Part shown: piece after piece, positions 26,533-36,346 of the stretch
How positions within the stretch are numbered: position 1 is the stretch's first letter
Layout of the letters: every line of letters starts with the position of its first letter
NCBI GenBank assembly: GCA_017354895.1
Contig: CP071496.1
Location: 1,116,001-1,180,000, forward strand
Source of the DNA: Podospora comata
Lineage: Eukaryota; Ascomycota; Sordariomycetes; Sordariales; Podosporaceae
DNA length: 64,000 nucleotides
Direction of reading: 5' to 3'
Translations under genes and position numbers: made by a program
The notes under the pieces: model-generated
What the model was told of the DNA's origin: nothing
Database searches by the model: none
Seen by the model: only the letters and a program-made list of their open reading frames with translations

Positions 26533-27378
26533 CTAACGAGTCATACCATCCTTCCTGCGCCGGATATCATCGATAGTTTGCTCATTTGTTTGAGCGCCCA
26601 CGTTTGCCAAGACCCTGAGCTCCTCCAATGGAACCCTCGATAAGAGAACCGTCATATGCGCCTTGTATTTTGGTTTGGCCGGGTCGACAGCCTGCTCATG
26701 AATGATGGGTCTCATTGACTCAAAGTACACCTCCTCCGCAGCACCACCCTCAGCATTGCCCTGGTGACCGTTTCCCTCGCCCTCCACATCCATGTGTGTC
26801 TCCTCCACTATCGAGGGGAAATCGTCGGCTGCCTTCTGCATCCGAGGGTCATCGTACACCACCGTCTCGCTCAGGATGTTGTACTGGTACCACTTTTGCT
26901 CTGACTCGCCAATTCGCCTCCTGATCAGTTCCGCAATGGAGATAAGCTTGTTAGAGGTGGTCGACTTGGCGCAAAGAAGCACCACGCCGGGAAGGACTGT
27001 GTCGTCCCAGGCGCTGAACCGGCCGAGGTGCTGGAGGGCCTTGTCGACGTGCTTGGATATGCTCGTGGAGGGGATGACGCTCATGGCTTTGACTTCGTAT
27101 TTGGGGACGATTCTCTCGAGGACGGGGTTGTAGATCTGAGCGAAGGGGCTTGCATTTTGTGGGTTTGTTGATGACGAAGGTGGGAAAGTTTGTGTTTGCG
27201 ACTGGATATTGTGGGATGAGCGTCCTTCTAGTCGGCCGGTACCGGTTCGCTTCTTTTTCGAGGAGGGGGGATTGGTATCGTCGCTGTGGAATTTGCGCTT
27301 TCCAGGCAGCGCTGCTGACTGTGGACGCATGGTATCTTGTGGACTCTGTGTGGATGGGAAGGCTTGCAGTGCGGCCAT
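26533..27378 (-). CDS. Alba-domain nucleic-acid-binding protein
   Basis: 281-aa single-exon protein from the first ATG (MAALQAFPSTQ); the open frame continues 22 codons upstream only from a TTG. A disordered basic N-terminus with a likely nuclear signal (SSKKKRTGTGR) precedes an Alba-like domain at residues about 100-180: NPVLERIVPKYEVKAMSV, then SISKHVDKALQHL and LLCAKSTTSNKLISIAELI. Alba proteins bind RNA or DNA; eukaryotic members include the Rpp20/Rpp25 (Pop6/Pop7) subunits of RNase P/MRP. An acidic, Gly-rich loop (DVEGEGNGHQGNAEGGAAE) is followed by a conserved-looking YKAHMTVLLSRVPLEEL tail. Whether it is an RNase P/MRP subunit is inference. Confidence 0.82.
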   Translation of the reverse strand: MAALQAFPSTQSPQDTMRPQSAALPGKRKFHSDDTNPPSSKKKRTGTGRLEGRSSHNIQSQTQTFPPSSSTNPQNASPFAQIYNPVLERIVPKYEVKAMSVIPSTSISKHVDKALQHLGRFSAWDDTVLPGVVLLCAKSTTSNKLISIAELIRRRIGESEQKWYQYNILSETVVYDDPRMQKAADDFPSIVEETHMDVEGEGNGHQGNAEGGAAEEVYFESMRPIIHEQAVDPAKPKYKAHMTVLLSRVPLEELRVLANVGAQTNEQTIDDIRRRKDGMTR

Positions 27379-29782
27379 ATGCTTGTATGGATGGGTGGAA
27401 GGGGTGGTATCGGGTCCGACAGTTGCTGGTGAAATGTTGCGCAAAGAATTGGATTGTTGTTTAGTTGATAGAAGGCTGCAGCTGAGGCTGGCCGTTGCTC
27501 AGAAAATCCAATGCCACACGCCGCTCGGTCATTATTTGACGCGTAAATACTGTGGGGTTGACAGGTCATTATCGATAAGATTGATAAGACTTGCCATCAA
27601 AGAAGAGGCAGGAGCAGAAGTCAACGCGCACAACTATCAATGCGATCTTCTGAATTTGTTCAAAACAAGAGCCATCTTGACCTATTGTGGATTTATTTAG
27701 GAGCCTTCACTTCTGTCTCCATGGTCATCTTATTCTCAGCGAGTGCAAGGTCTCAGGTATACACGACCTTATCATCAGACGACAACAGCAACACAAACAA
27801 AAGATATCCGTATCGATATTCTAATGCAGGAAGGAGCAACCAGAAGTATTCAATCGGAGTATTCTTGAAGACCTGAAGAGCTGCCGCATTTCTTATTTTT
27901 GGTCGCTCATTTGTTGTCGCAAGACAGAAGGGCGAGGCTATCAGGTGCCAGCTCGACTCCTCTCATATATGTTAGTGCTCTGAACCCTGTTGTGAAAGGC
28001 TGCATAATTTCGAGTGTCGAGATTGGGTCCTAACAGTTTGCTCCATCAAACCCAGCCAGCCTTGCGAGTGACATGTTGCTGGTTGGGGGCCCAAGCTCCA
28101 GTGTCAGCGGGCCCACACCTGTGTTCCTAGCGTTGATAAGCACACTCCCCAAAACATATGCACATAACGGGTTTCCAGCTCTGGCATAACATATGCAGCT
28201 ACCCACATCAGCCAACCTTAATGCACGATGAGGGTCGAAACAACTCAGGTTTCGGTCCGGACAACTCCTCTTGAGGCGTCATGCGATGTGTCCACTGACG
28301 ACATCTTCAAACTTTGCGATACGGAGTGTGCTGGTGGTGTTTTACGGTGCAACTTTGGAGTTGATATCAGTAAACACGAGGTGGGAGAAATGCATTCATA
28401 AAAACAGAGTCGCAATGCCATCGCAAATGACGGAACACGGCAATCTGTGTAATACACATGCCCAGCCAACCGTAATTACAGTACGGATCTCTCGGCCTCC
28501 TGAATGGGACCTATCACATCAAGGGATGGCTCGCTATTCCTGGATCCGATAACAACTGGCCCCCGAGATGCATGGGAGAGCTCGCACACCACCTTGTTAG
28601 TAGTTTGCGTGGCGCACTGCCCTTCCTCTCCTGCCCCCCGTCTCACGCACTGTGCAGCTCGATGGGCAAGCTTAAAGGCTCCAGACCAGCTTAGCTTTGC
28701 GCCGGCTGCTCCCAACGCTCCAGTTTTCGTGGAGAAAGGCACCTGGCAGATGGGGAATGCTCGTAGCGGTGAAAGAGATGCGAGGGACCACGTCAGAGTG
28801 TGCTGTCGTCTCCTAGTCGCCTGTCTACACCGTGTTTTGTTATCGCCGACCGTTGCGACGTTTCTCGCTGCCATGTCTGCGTCTTCAAGATCTGGGGCTT
28901 GGCGTGGTCTCTGTTCGGCACCAGCGCCGCTCTGTTGCGTCTTCCTGGAGCCTTCGCGCTGCTTCCTTTCCCGGCTGTGAAGCTGCACACAGCTCATGCA
29001 AGACAAGGCGCCCCGCTCTGCCCCCATGGCGCCGTGTGGTGCCAGCCAATCACATGACACAAACCGAGGAAGGGGGGTGGGTGGTCCGGGCGTGCGTTTG
29101 TGACTAGGCCCCTGTCCCCTTGCATCCACTTTTGCCTCTCTGATCCAACTTTCAAACAATTTCCCCCTTGGGTGCAGCGTCTCCCCTTACAACCCGCGTG
29201 ACAGCGCCCATCACCCCCCAACTCTCTCCATCATCTCGCAACAACCTCAAGCTTCCCAGCTGAACCACGCAAAAACCTCCTCGAAAAACGCATCGCGACC
29301 CAAACCTTGTTGCGTTTTTTATTCGCGCACTCATTTCGCTGCATCTTTTTTTTTTTTTTTGAAAAAAGTCTCTCCTTTCTGCTCCCGACAGACTGTCCGC
29401 GACGCTTTAACTAGCTTTCGCGCGCATCGCACCTCGCTGTTGACGAGCACTTTCATTCCAGCCATCGCAAGGCAATCGCGACACTTGCGCAAGCTCCAGA
29501 GCGAGGGTGGCGCCAGCAGTTTGCCTCTGGTCTGACCCTGTTTCCCGGCCGCCTCTCAGGCCTCGCCCACTGCACACCCCAAGTCAACCCACGGACCACC
29601 TGCAAGCGACCTCGGAGGTTACGTCAGCCTTGCTCCGACGACCAATCACCGTCTCCGGCCCACGCTTCAACCACTTCTGTCTCGGCCGCTGCTGCCTGCC
29701 TTGCGACACGCCATCAATAAAGAAGAGTCAAGACGTGCTGGTGCCGCCTTCCCTTTCTCCGCCGTCACTGTCTTTTTGACAC
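27379..29782. other. 2.4 kb divergent promoter region
   Basis: Lies between the minus-strand Alba-domain gene and the plus-strand AHC1-like gene. The right part (29100-29780) is pyrimidine-rich with a 15-T run at 29346-29360, as in leaders of fungal regulatory genes. Apparent frames (for example 28504-28980 +) overlap on both strands and have no motif. Confidence 0.5.
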
Positions 29783-31729
29783 ATGCAGGCTCTTGTCCAG
29801 GAATCGCCCATGTTTCGCTTTTGGTCAAACGACCCAAGGGGAAGCAACAAGACAGTAGAAGATGGTCACCTGCTATCAACGTGTCCCGGTTCCGCTGTGA
29901 ATGCTCCCGGCGCATCCTCTGAGGAACCTCTCACACCCATCTCACCCAAAAGGCGCCGACCGAGCTTTGTCGATGCCACCGCCTGCCCAACAGCCAAGCG
30001 CATCAAGACGGAAGAGCATCCCGGTGGTCTGCCGTCGCCCACCTCGGCATGCGCCGATAACGAGGACAAGAACATGCTGCGCGGGTCCAGCAAGAGTTCC
30101 AACCTCGAGCGTGCCAAGGATGCGATCCAGTACCATTTCGGGCTCGAGATCCTCCTCAAGCACGACGAACTTCGACTCATCGACCAGGAGTTGGCCAAGT
30201 GCCAGATTGCGCTCGAGCAACTCCGCCGGTGTCACCTGATTCCCTATCCTGTCCAATGTCCGACTCCCAGCCAGATGCTGGAGATTAGCAGCGGAAAGGG
30301 CCCTGTGCTTCAACCAAAAGCCGGTCAACCCGTACCCAAATGGGCGCCGCCTTTTGGTGTTGTCGACGGCCCTTATGCCCGTCATTATGCTAAGTGGCTT
30401 ATCCCCGATCCCATGTTTGATGGCATTCAGCCCGAGGCCCCCGGCCTTCCAGAGACTGGCCGGGCCAGAAATGTCACGGCGGAAGGTAGGGCGACGAGGA
30501 ACAGCATGTCGGATGCGGGCTGCTTTGGCAAGCAACGCCCTGCCCGTGGAAACGCAGGCCAGAGGCTCAATGCCCTATCCAGTGGATACCCTTCGGTCAA
30601 AGACAAGCAATCCCCGTGCACTGTCAAGCGTTCTGATGGCCTTACGGTCAAGTTGGTGTGCATCGACTGCCACAGATGGGACTTTTCAAGCACCCAAGGC
30701 TTCATCAACCACTGCCGTATTGCTCACAGACGGGATTTCAAGAGCCACGAGGAAGCCGCTGTTCATTGTGGTCACCCTATCGAGGTTGATGACAGCGGAG
30801 TCATCGTTGCCGATGAGAACAAGGGCCCTGCGCCCACGCCCTCCGTTCCCTCTGGATTGATCCATCCCCTGGCCCGTAAGGAGTCTATTTCTGACCAGCA
30901 GGCTTACAAAAACATCCTTGCTCGCATCAACGCTTCGCTGGAGCTTTACCATGCCGGGAAGCTGCCCAATGTTAAGTGCATACCCCGTGCTCGCAAGCTG
31001 TCAGGGTCTAATGCCGCCGGGTCGTCCTCTGCTGGTTTCGTTGCTTCTTCCGATGCGCCTTATCTGTCCCAGCTGATGCAGAAGAAGAAGTTGAGTGGTA
31101 ACCTGAAGGATGAGTTGAACGAGGCCAAGGTCAAGATGGATTGGGATATGCTCTCTCCTGGCGAGGACTCTGATATGGATTTGTGTTCTGGATCGGATCG
31201 TGCTGCAACACCAAACAAGGTTTCCGGCTCAGTTGCGCGGACGCCTGCTGTTATGCGGATGCCGGCACGCTCTGCTGTGTCTCCCTCCCAGCCACCGGTT
31301 GTTCCCCGCCCCGCCACTAGCAAGAGTCAGGCTTTGGCTGCCGCCGCTGGTGCTGATGCCGAACTTGATGCCGACTCGCCAGAGATCCCGAGCTATGATG
31401 ATGAAATGGATGTGGAACTGAGCCCCAACACCATGGCCAGCAACAATGCGCCTTCTTTGGTTAGTGACGATGGAGAATATGACGACTCGGACGATGCTGC
31501 TTCCGACAGTAGCGATGCCATGGAGATCGAGTCGGTCTCTGATGTCGCCGAGATCAACCTTGAGGAGGACGTGGATGTTCGTGACAGTGCTCCGCGGCCC
31601 ATCCAACACTGCCGCAAAATAAACAACACAGACAAACTGAAAAAAGATGAGAACAGGCATGTGACCTTTGTCAGTCCAGGTCCTGTTCCCAAAGCCAATA
31701 CCAAGGGGAGGCGGAAGCAAAAAATGTAG
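29783..31729 (+). CDS. AHC1-like C2H2 zinc-finger protein (putative histone acetyltransferase complex component)
   Basis: 648-aa single-exon nuclear protein. The N-terminus has basic clusters (SPKRRRPSF, AKRIKTEE). At residues about 110-155 lies a helical segment, YHFGLEILLKHDELRLIDQE, then a conserved block ending KWAPPFGVVDGPYARHYAKW. A single zinc finger at about 290-318 reads LVCIDCHRWDFSS...FINHCRIAHRRDF (C-x2-C-x13-H-x4-H). This arrangement resembles fungal proteins annotated as AHC1-like, after the yeast ADA histone acetyltransferase component, but that link is from memory of the domain and not proven. The C-terminal third is acidic (SDDGEYDDSDDAASDSSDAM). The first ATG is used; MFRFWSND nine codons later is an alternative start. 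Confidence 0.75.
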   Translation: MQALVQESPMFRFWSNDPRGSNKTVEDGHLLSTCPGSAVNAPGASSEEPLTPISPKRRRPSFVDATACPTAKRIKTEEHPGGLPSPTSACADNEDKNMLRGSSKSSNLERAKDAIQYHFGLEILLKHDELRLIDQELAKCQIALEQLRRCHLIPYPVQCPTPSQMLEISSGKGPVLQPKAGQPVPKWAPPFGVVDGPYARHYAKWLIPDPMFDGIQPEAPGLPETGRARNVTAEGRATRNSMSDAGCFGKQRPARGNAGQRLNALSSGYPSVKDKQSPCTVKRSDGLTVKLVCIDCHRWDFSSTQGFINHCRIAHRRDFKSHEEAAVHCGHPIEVDDSGVIVADENKGPAPTPSVPSGLIHPLARKESISDQQAYKNILARINASLELYHAGKLPNVKCIPRARKLSGSNAAGSSSAGFVASSDAPYLSQLMQKKKLSGNLKDELNEAKVKMDWDMLSPGEDSDMDLCSGSDRAATPNKVSGSVARTPAVMRMPARSAVSPSQPPVVPRPATSKSQALAAAAGADAELDADSPEIPSYDDEMDVELSPNTMASNNAPSLVSDDGEYDDSDDAASDSSDAMEIESVSDVAEINLEEDVDVRDSAPRPIQHCRKINNTDKLKKDENRHVTFVSPGPVPKANTKGRRKQKM

Positions 31730-32796
31730 AATTATAATGGGTCACCAACCGCTGGATGGATCTGACCATCGCGGCCAACGCTTCTTACCGCTCGACTTGC
31801 ACCTTATACGACACTTTAATGAATTTTTGTTTTGGAGCCCGGGAATGATTGCCACGGCGCAACCTTCACCATGCTCTCTTGGATTTTTTCTTACGCCAAC
31901 CTTTACCCTCCTCAAAAACGAATACAACAAATGGGGGTTCTTCAGCACTTATAGTCTTTTTTAGTATCGACGATGGGAAGACGGTTCTGATTCTATTTTA
32001 TGTATGAGCGGGCGCATGGGGATGCTTTATTGTTTTTTTATGGCAACGGTGGCGGCTGTTTTTATTTTTGGTTTAGGGGGTTAACGGCGGGCCAAGAAGT
32101 ACGATATCCGGTGTTCATCTTTGTATCTTTCTTCTTCCTCGGACACGGAGGGGAGCGGATCGGGGTGGCAAGTTCTTGTTTTATACTGGCGAGTTTGGCT
32201 TTCGAAAGACTTTTCCTCTGCCTGGTGAAAAAAAAAAAGACCGAAGAAGAGCTAGGAGGGAAGATGACGAGGTTGGGAGGAGCGGGATAAAACAAAATGG
32301 TTAGCTAACCTTGCGGTCAAGACTGGGTTGACTGAGAAAGACAAATGGTTTCTCTTCATTTTTGCTGTGTTGTTCTGTGTGTCGTGCGTGTTGTTTCTGC
32401 CCAAGTCAGTGAAGTTTGCAAATGTGTGTTGATGTAGTTCAGTGAGAGATAATCTACTGGTTGCTATGTTATATTGGCAAGCTTTACGAGCATTTCGTGA
32501 AGAAGGTAATGTTTCATAGCATAAAACTGCCGGCCAAGTATAGATAGCTTCTAACAACTCATTGTCACCAGTGTCATCACCAAATGTTTACTCTTGCTCC
32601 ATTCAAAACTACATAAACAAAATAAGTAGGCAGTGCCAGACTGCCTCAACACACTTCCAAACTCGCCCCCGAACTGCTTTCCCGCATAACATATTGCCAT
32701 CAACCGAGCGCAAGTATCAATCTAGCTAATTGGATGATGAGGAACAGCCTCTGTGGTTTGAGCGGAGTGGTGGTTTGGTGAACATGCCGATGACCG
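31730..32796. other. Convergent spacer
   Basis: 3' region of the AHC1-like gene with T-rich patches (32020-32080) and an A-run near 32230, facing the end of the decayed minus-strand block. Nothing else is recognised. Confidence 0.5.
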
Positions 32797-34190
32797 TCAA
32801 AGTCCAGATACCCTCGAACCACCATCCACCATAGATGGGTTAGGTGACATCCCCCACCGCTCTAGCTGCTCGCGAACACGATCAAGACCCCGGTCTACCA
32901 CGGGCACCGGAGACACAATGGATGGGGATGGCCTGTACTGAGCGTGGGGATGTTGATTGTAGTTTGGTTCGAGGATTGAGCAGTCTGTGAAATCCGATGA
33001 TGGAGATTGGGGAGTGGCATCGCAGGGGGAATACCCCTGAGAGTGATAAGGTGTTGTGTTGGAGGGCATATCTGTTGGGACGCGAGGGCGTTGGTAAGTA
33101 AACAGAGTCTGGCGGGGAGGAGGTACTTCATGCTGCTCCGAGTCGGGGATGATGTGTCTTTTCAGTCTTGTATGAATAAACTGTTCCTGCCCTTTTTGCA
33201 TGTGATTTTCGACCCTACGGTCCCGGTCCTTCTTTTTCAGTTCCTCTTCTTTGGCATGTTCAGCCCATTCTCTCTCGTTGGCTGCTCGGGCCAGTGCATC
33301 TCTTTCTGCTCTTGTGAAAGGAGGTTCTGGCTCCGGGGATGCGTATTCCTGTTTACGGTATGTCTGCTCTGGCTGTTGGTCGTCCTGTGGGTGGTGTTGT
33401 TGTTGTTGCTGCTGCTGTTGCCGTTGCTGTCGCCGTTGCTCTCGTTCTTGCTGTTTCTCTCTTCGTTTGCTCCCGCTCTTTTTGCCGTTGCTCTTGGCCT
33501 TGTTGCTCTTGCTCTTGTTGTCCCCGCTGCTGTTGTTGTTGTTGGTCGTACACCCACTTCGATGTCGATGGCATTTCTGTTCTCTGCTGCCGTCGACGCA
33601 CTTTCTCTCTCAAAGCCCGCTCACTTAGTGGGAGTGGTGTATTTCGAATTCGGTCCCTAAGATGCGCCTCTATGAACGCGACCTGCTCCTCGTGCAACTG
33701 ATTTTTTGGAACTGATGCGGCTCTTTCTTCTGCTTCTCTCCGCCGTCGACTTTTTGACCTTTTTCTTCTGCCCATTGATGCTTCTCGGCTACCTCGTGAT
33801 GTATTACGTCGTCGACTTTGTGTCCTCTCTCGGCTATCTTGAGGGGCTTCTCGCGCCTGATTTTCCCGTCTTATTCGTGAGGGTTCCCGTCTTCATGATG
33901 GGTCTCGCCGTTCACTTCTTGAACTGTCCCAACGTGACGGTGGATCTTGCCACGGTTGACGTCTAGGGTCTTGCTGCGGTCGACTTCTCGCTCTTTCTCG
34001 TCGTAGGTCTTGTCTGCCATGGATCACCTCGGCCCGTTTTTTGCTTCTTGATCTTGTGCGCTGTGGTGTTCCAAACTCTTCGTGCCGTTGGGCGTCTTGG
34101 TCAACCCATCATTTGCTTCTTGATCTTCTCTGCTGTGGCATTCCGGGTTCTCCAGGTGGTGGCCTCGCCGGTTGGTTCCGGCGTGCATGT
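32797..34190 (-). pseudogene. Decayed gene for an Arg/Ser- and Gln-rich protein
   Basis: Reading the minus strand from 34190, one frame stays coherent as an RS-like protein (QRTRSRSKKRAEVIHGRQD, then RSRRRREAEERAAS) and a Gln-rich coil (YDQQQQQQRGQQEQEQQGQE). It is interrupted by TGA at 34111-34109 and at 33895-33893. Near 33465 the Gln/Arg-rich coil moves to another register and continues without a stop as HHPQDDQQPEQTYRKQEY, then WAEHAKEEELKKKDRDR and RLKRHIIPDSEQHEV, ending at 32797 with GGSRVSGL. Coherent composition on both sides of each lesion suggests a real gene that has decayed. Introns could not be made to remove the stops while keeping the frame. No family recognised. Confidence 0.6.
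33391..33425. repeat. Triplet repeat (GTT/GCT)n
   Basis: Short run of GTT and GCT triplets that on the minus strand encodes the poly-Gln stretch of the decayed RS/Q-rich frame. Related (GTT)n also occurs at about 33530-33543. Confidence 0.8.
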
Positions 34191-34251
34191 TGGTTTTGCT
34201 CTCCTGCCCACCCTCTCATCCATTAATGCCAACACTGACACCATTACCTCT

Positions 34252-34867
34252 TCAAACAGCAAACTGTATGCCCTCAACATATCTAACGCCCGTCAACGAA
34301 CCAACCACAGACACCCCAGGCGACACCTGCCACTCCGCCATCCTTCCCCCAAGACCCGTACGTCTCGCAGCTTGCACCGGAACAGGAGCCATCAGCGGCG
34401 CTGTGTTGTAGCCGATCTTAGCTCCCGACTCTGAGAACGATAGGCCGTTATAGCGAGCCAGGGGGTCAAGATGTCGTGGTATTAAAACAGGGCGTTCCGA
34501 AAAGTCGGATGTGGCAACCCCAGGAACATATGGCGAGGAAGGGGTATGAGAGAGTAAGGGAGGGAAGTCCTGCGCAGCTTACGGAGGTATTCTCTGCCTC
34601 CTCCGCTTCTGCGCGTTGTTCCATTCTTTGGATGTGGGCTTTTCTTTTGGCTTCCTCTGCTGCGAAGAAATTGTCGGGGGATTGTGGCTTTTCTGGCTGG
34701 GGAGGGGGGCTGGCTTTGCTGGATAGGTAGGTTGGGGTTGGGGTTGGGGTTGGGGGTTGGAGTTTGGCAGTCGTGGATCGCTTCCTCCTCGTATTCCTCT
34801 TCTTGTTGCCAACACTGTTCTTCCAGGACACGGTGCTTGGACCTTCATCGATGGTGATTGTCAACAT
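34252..34867 (-). CDS. Putative 153-aa protein, possibly a fragment of the adjacent decayed gene
   Basis: Two-exon model: 34867-34583 and 34428-34252, phase 0, donor GTAAGC. Exon 1 starts MLTITIDEGPSTVSW, then a Pro/Thr tract (PTPTPTPTY, from a TTGGGG repeat) and a charged helix (AAEEAKRKAHIQRMEQRAEA). Exon 2 encodes GYNTAPLMAPVPVQ and ends VRYVEGIQFAV. Exon 2 needs an unusual CAGAG acceptor; using the preceding CAG instead would give a 12-residue tail and stop. The exon-2 frame looks genuinely coding. However, the stretch overlaps the end of an Arg/Glu-rich frame with stops, so this may be the tail of the same decayed gene rather than an independent one. No homologue recognised. Confidence 0.35.
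34729..34761. repeat. TTGGGG microsatellite
   Basis: About five tandem copies of TTGGGG on the plus strand; on the minus strand they encode Pro/Thr or Pro/Asn alternation depending on frame. It lies where the coherent minus-strand frame changes, so slippage here may have caused a frameshift. Confidence 0.85.
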
Positions 34868-34994
34868 GGCTTCGTGATGATGCCGTTCTGCTCGGGCTGG
34901 TAATAACCCGACCATATTGAACGCCTCGTTTCGTAGCACCCCTTTTTTCTGCCTGCTGCTCTCGCCGAACTTCTTCTTCTCGCTCTTTCTCTCG

Positions 34995-35517
34995 TCATAG
35001 CTCTCGCGCTTCATCCTCCCGAAGTTCCCTCCCTCTGTCTTGTCGTTCCCGTTTCTCCCTTTCCCGCCTCCGAGATCTTGCCTTTTGTTGTTTTCGGTCC
35101 TCTCCTTCAAATCGTGACAATTCCGCTTCATGCGCAAGCCTTTCTTCCTCCCGTAGTTGACCATCCTTCTCTTTCCACCGTTTATATCCCTCCTCCTCCC
35201 GCTGCCGAAGTTCCTCTATCTTCCTAGCATCTCCGAGCAATATACCCCTCTAATTCTGCATCTCCTAACTCGGTGGTCCTGACGCGCTCGTGGTCATCTC
35301 TATATCTCATATCAGGTGGTCCCCAGGCCCGTCGTACTCTCTCTTTTAGCTCTTCCAGCTCGCGCTTGTTACGTGGCGTGCACCACTCCGCTGTTTGGTG
35401 GCGGAAGTTGGCAAGAGTGTCCTCGTGGGTTGACAAAGAATGAAACTTTACCAAACATTCTGTAGGCACTAGCGAGAACGGCTTCTTGCTCTTGGATACA
35501 TGTTGCTCGGGTGACAA
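34995..35517 (-). pseudogene. Decayed gene for a Glu/Arg-rich coiled-coil protein
   Basis: From 35517 the minus strand reads ECLVKFHSLSTHEDTLANF, then NKRELEELKERVRRAWGPPD, until a shift near 35235. There the imperfectly repeated words GGAGATGCAGAAT and GGAGATGCTAGGA lie about 25 nt apart. The next frame continues as a long charged coil: KIEELRQREEEGYKRWKEKD, then RREREKRERQDRGRELRE. It meets TGA at 34997-34995, but the same register goes on as REKEREEEVRREQQAEK until a second TGA at 34847-34845. Coherence beyond the stop argues for nonsense mutations in a formerly longer gene. No start codon was identified; the gene may extend upstream of 35517. Family unknown; RS/E-rich proteins are often splicing or nuclear factors, which is only a guess. 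Confidence 0.55.
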
Positions 35518-36346
35518 AACGGGCGACGAGATGGATTATGTTGTAGTATAGAGGTTGATATGCCCGCCGTAAAGGTCAATGAAGAATGAGAATGTTGGTG
35601 TGCTTGATAGGATGTTTCCCGAATGTTGTCTTCATAGTTGAGCGCTCGTCCATGAGGAGACACGTTCAGTTTCCAAAGGCACAAAAGGGCAGGGAGCACG
35701 GGATATATATGCTTGCAAGTCGTCATGGTACTAGATTGGGCCTTCAGGCCAGGTGAGCAAAAACCGCTCTACCAAGGTGCTTCGAGAGGTCAAGTGGCTC
35801 AACTGGGTGATAAATTCGAGTCTCAGATCTGCATCATTGACGAGAATGGGTTGGAAGAAAGAAAGCTCAGTTCTTGCATCTCAACATTAATGATACGGTA
35901 CACTCATAGCACACACAAGAGGCAAAGTGGAAACACAACTTACCTGAGATGCAGGATGTGAACTGACACGCCTGTTCATTAAAGTACTAGGGATATATAC
36001 CTTTTGATGTGGCTCCCCAGTTGTGGCATTGAACTGATTCATATATCTACCTCACATGGACAGACACAGTATTATCTATACATTTGCATGATTTGTCCCG
36101 CTACATGCCCAATGCCTATCTTACTCCCCCCTTTTCTTCTTAGCACTCCTTTGCTTTAGACCCATTGCCTCAAATTTGCACACTCATTGCTCCATATGCT
36201 ACTCCTTGATCATTCCCTAATCGCCAAAACAGCAATGCATAGCCGCTCAGAAACTCGAGCAACCCTGAGAAGGAGAAACACAACGCAAGTAACTCCACTC
36301 TTCCATCCCACATCAGCTATCCTACAACTTCCCAAGGGAAACCCCC
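35518..36346. other. Spacer downstream of RTF1
   Basis: About 0.8 kb between the decayed block and the end of RTF1. A fragment near 35476-35726 (minus) is open but ends in RS-like residues (MYPRARSRSR) in a different register, possibly part of the decayed gene. Otherwise nothing recognised. Confidence 0.45.

Noticed and set aside
28504-28980. Overlapping frames on both strands upstream of the AHC1-like gene
   Set aside because: Conflicting long frames in GC-rich promoter DNA without motifs or splice context.
35791-35831. tRNA-like A box (TGGCTCAACTGG) followed by B-box-like AATTCGAGTCT
   Set aside because: Boxes are only about 6 nt apart, leaving no anticodon arm; at most a deleted tRNA relic, more likely chance.
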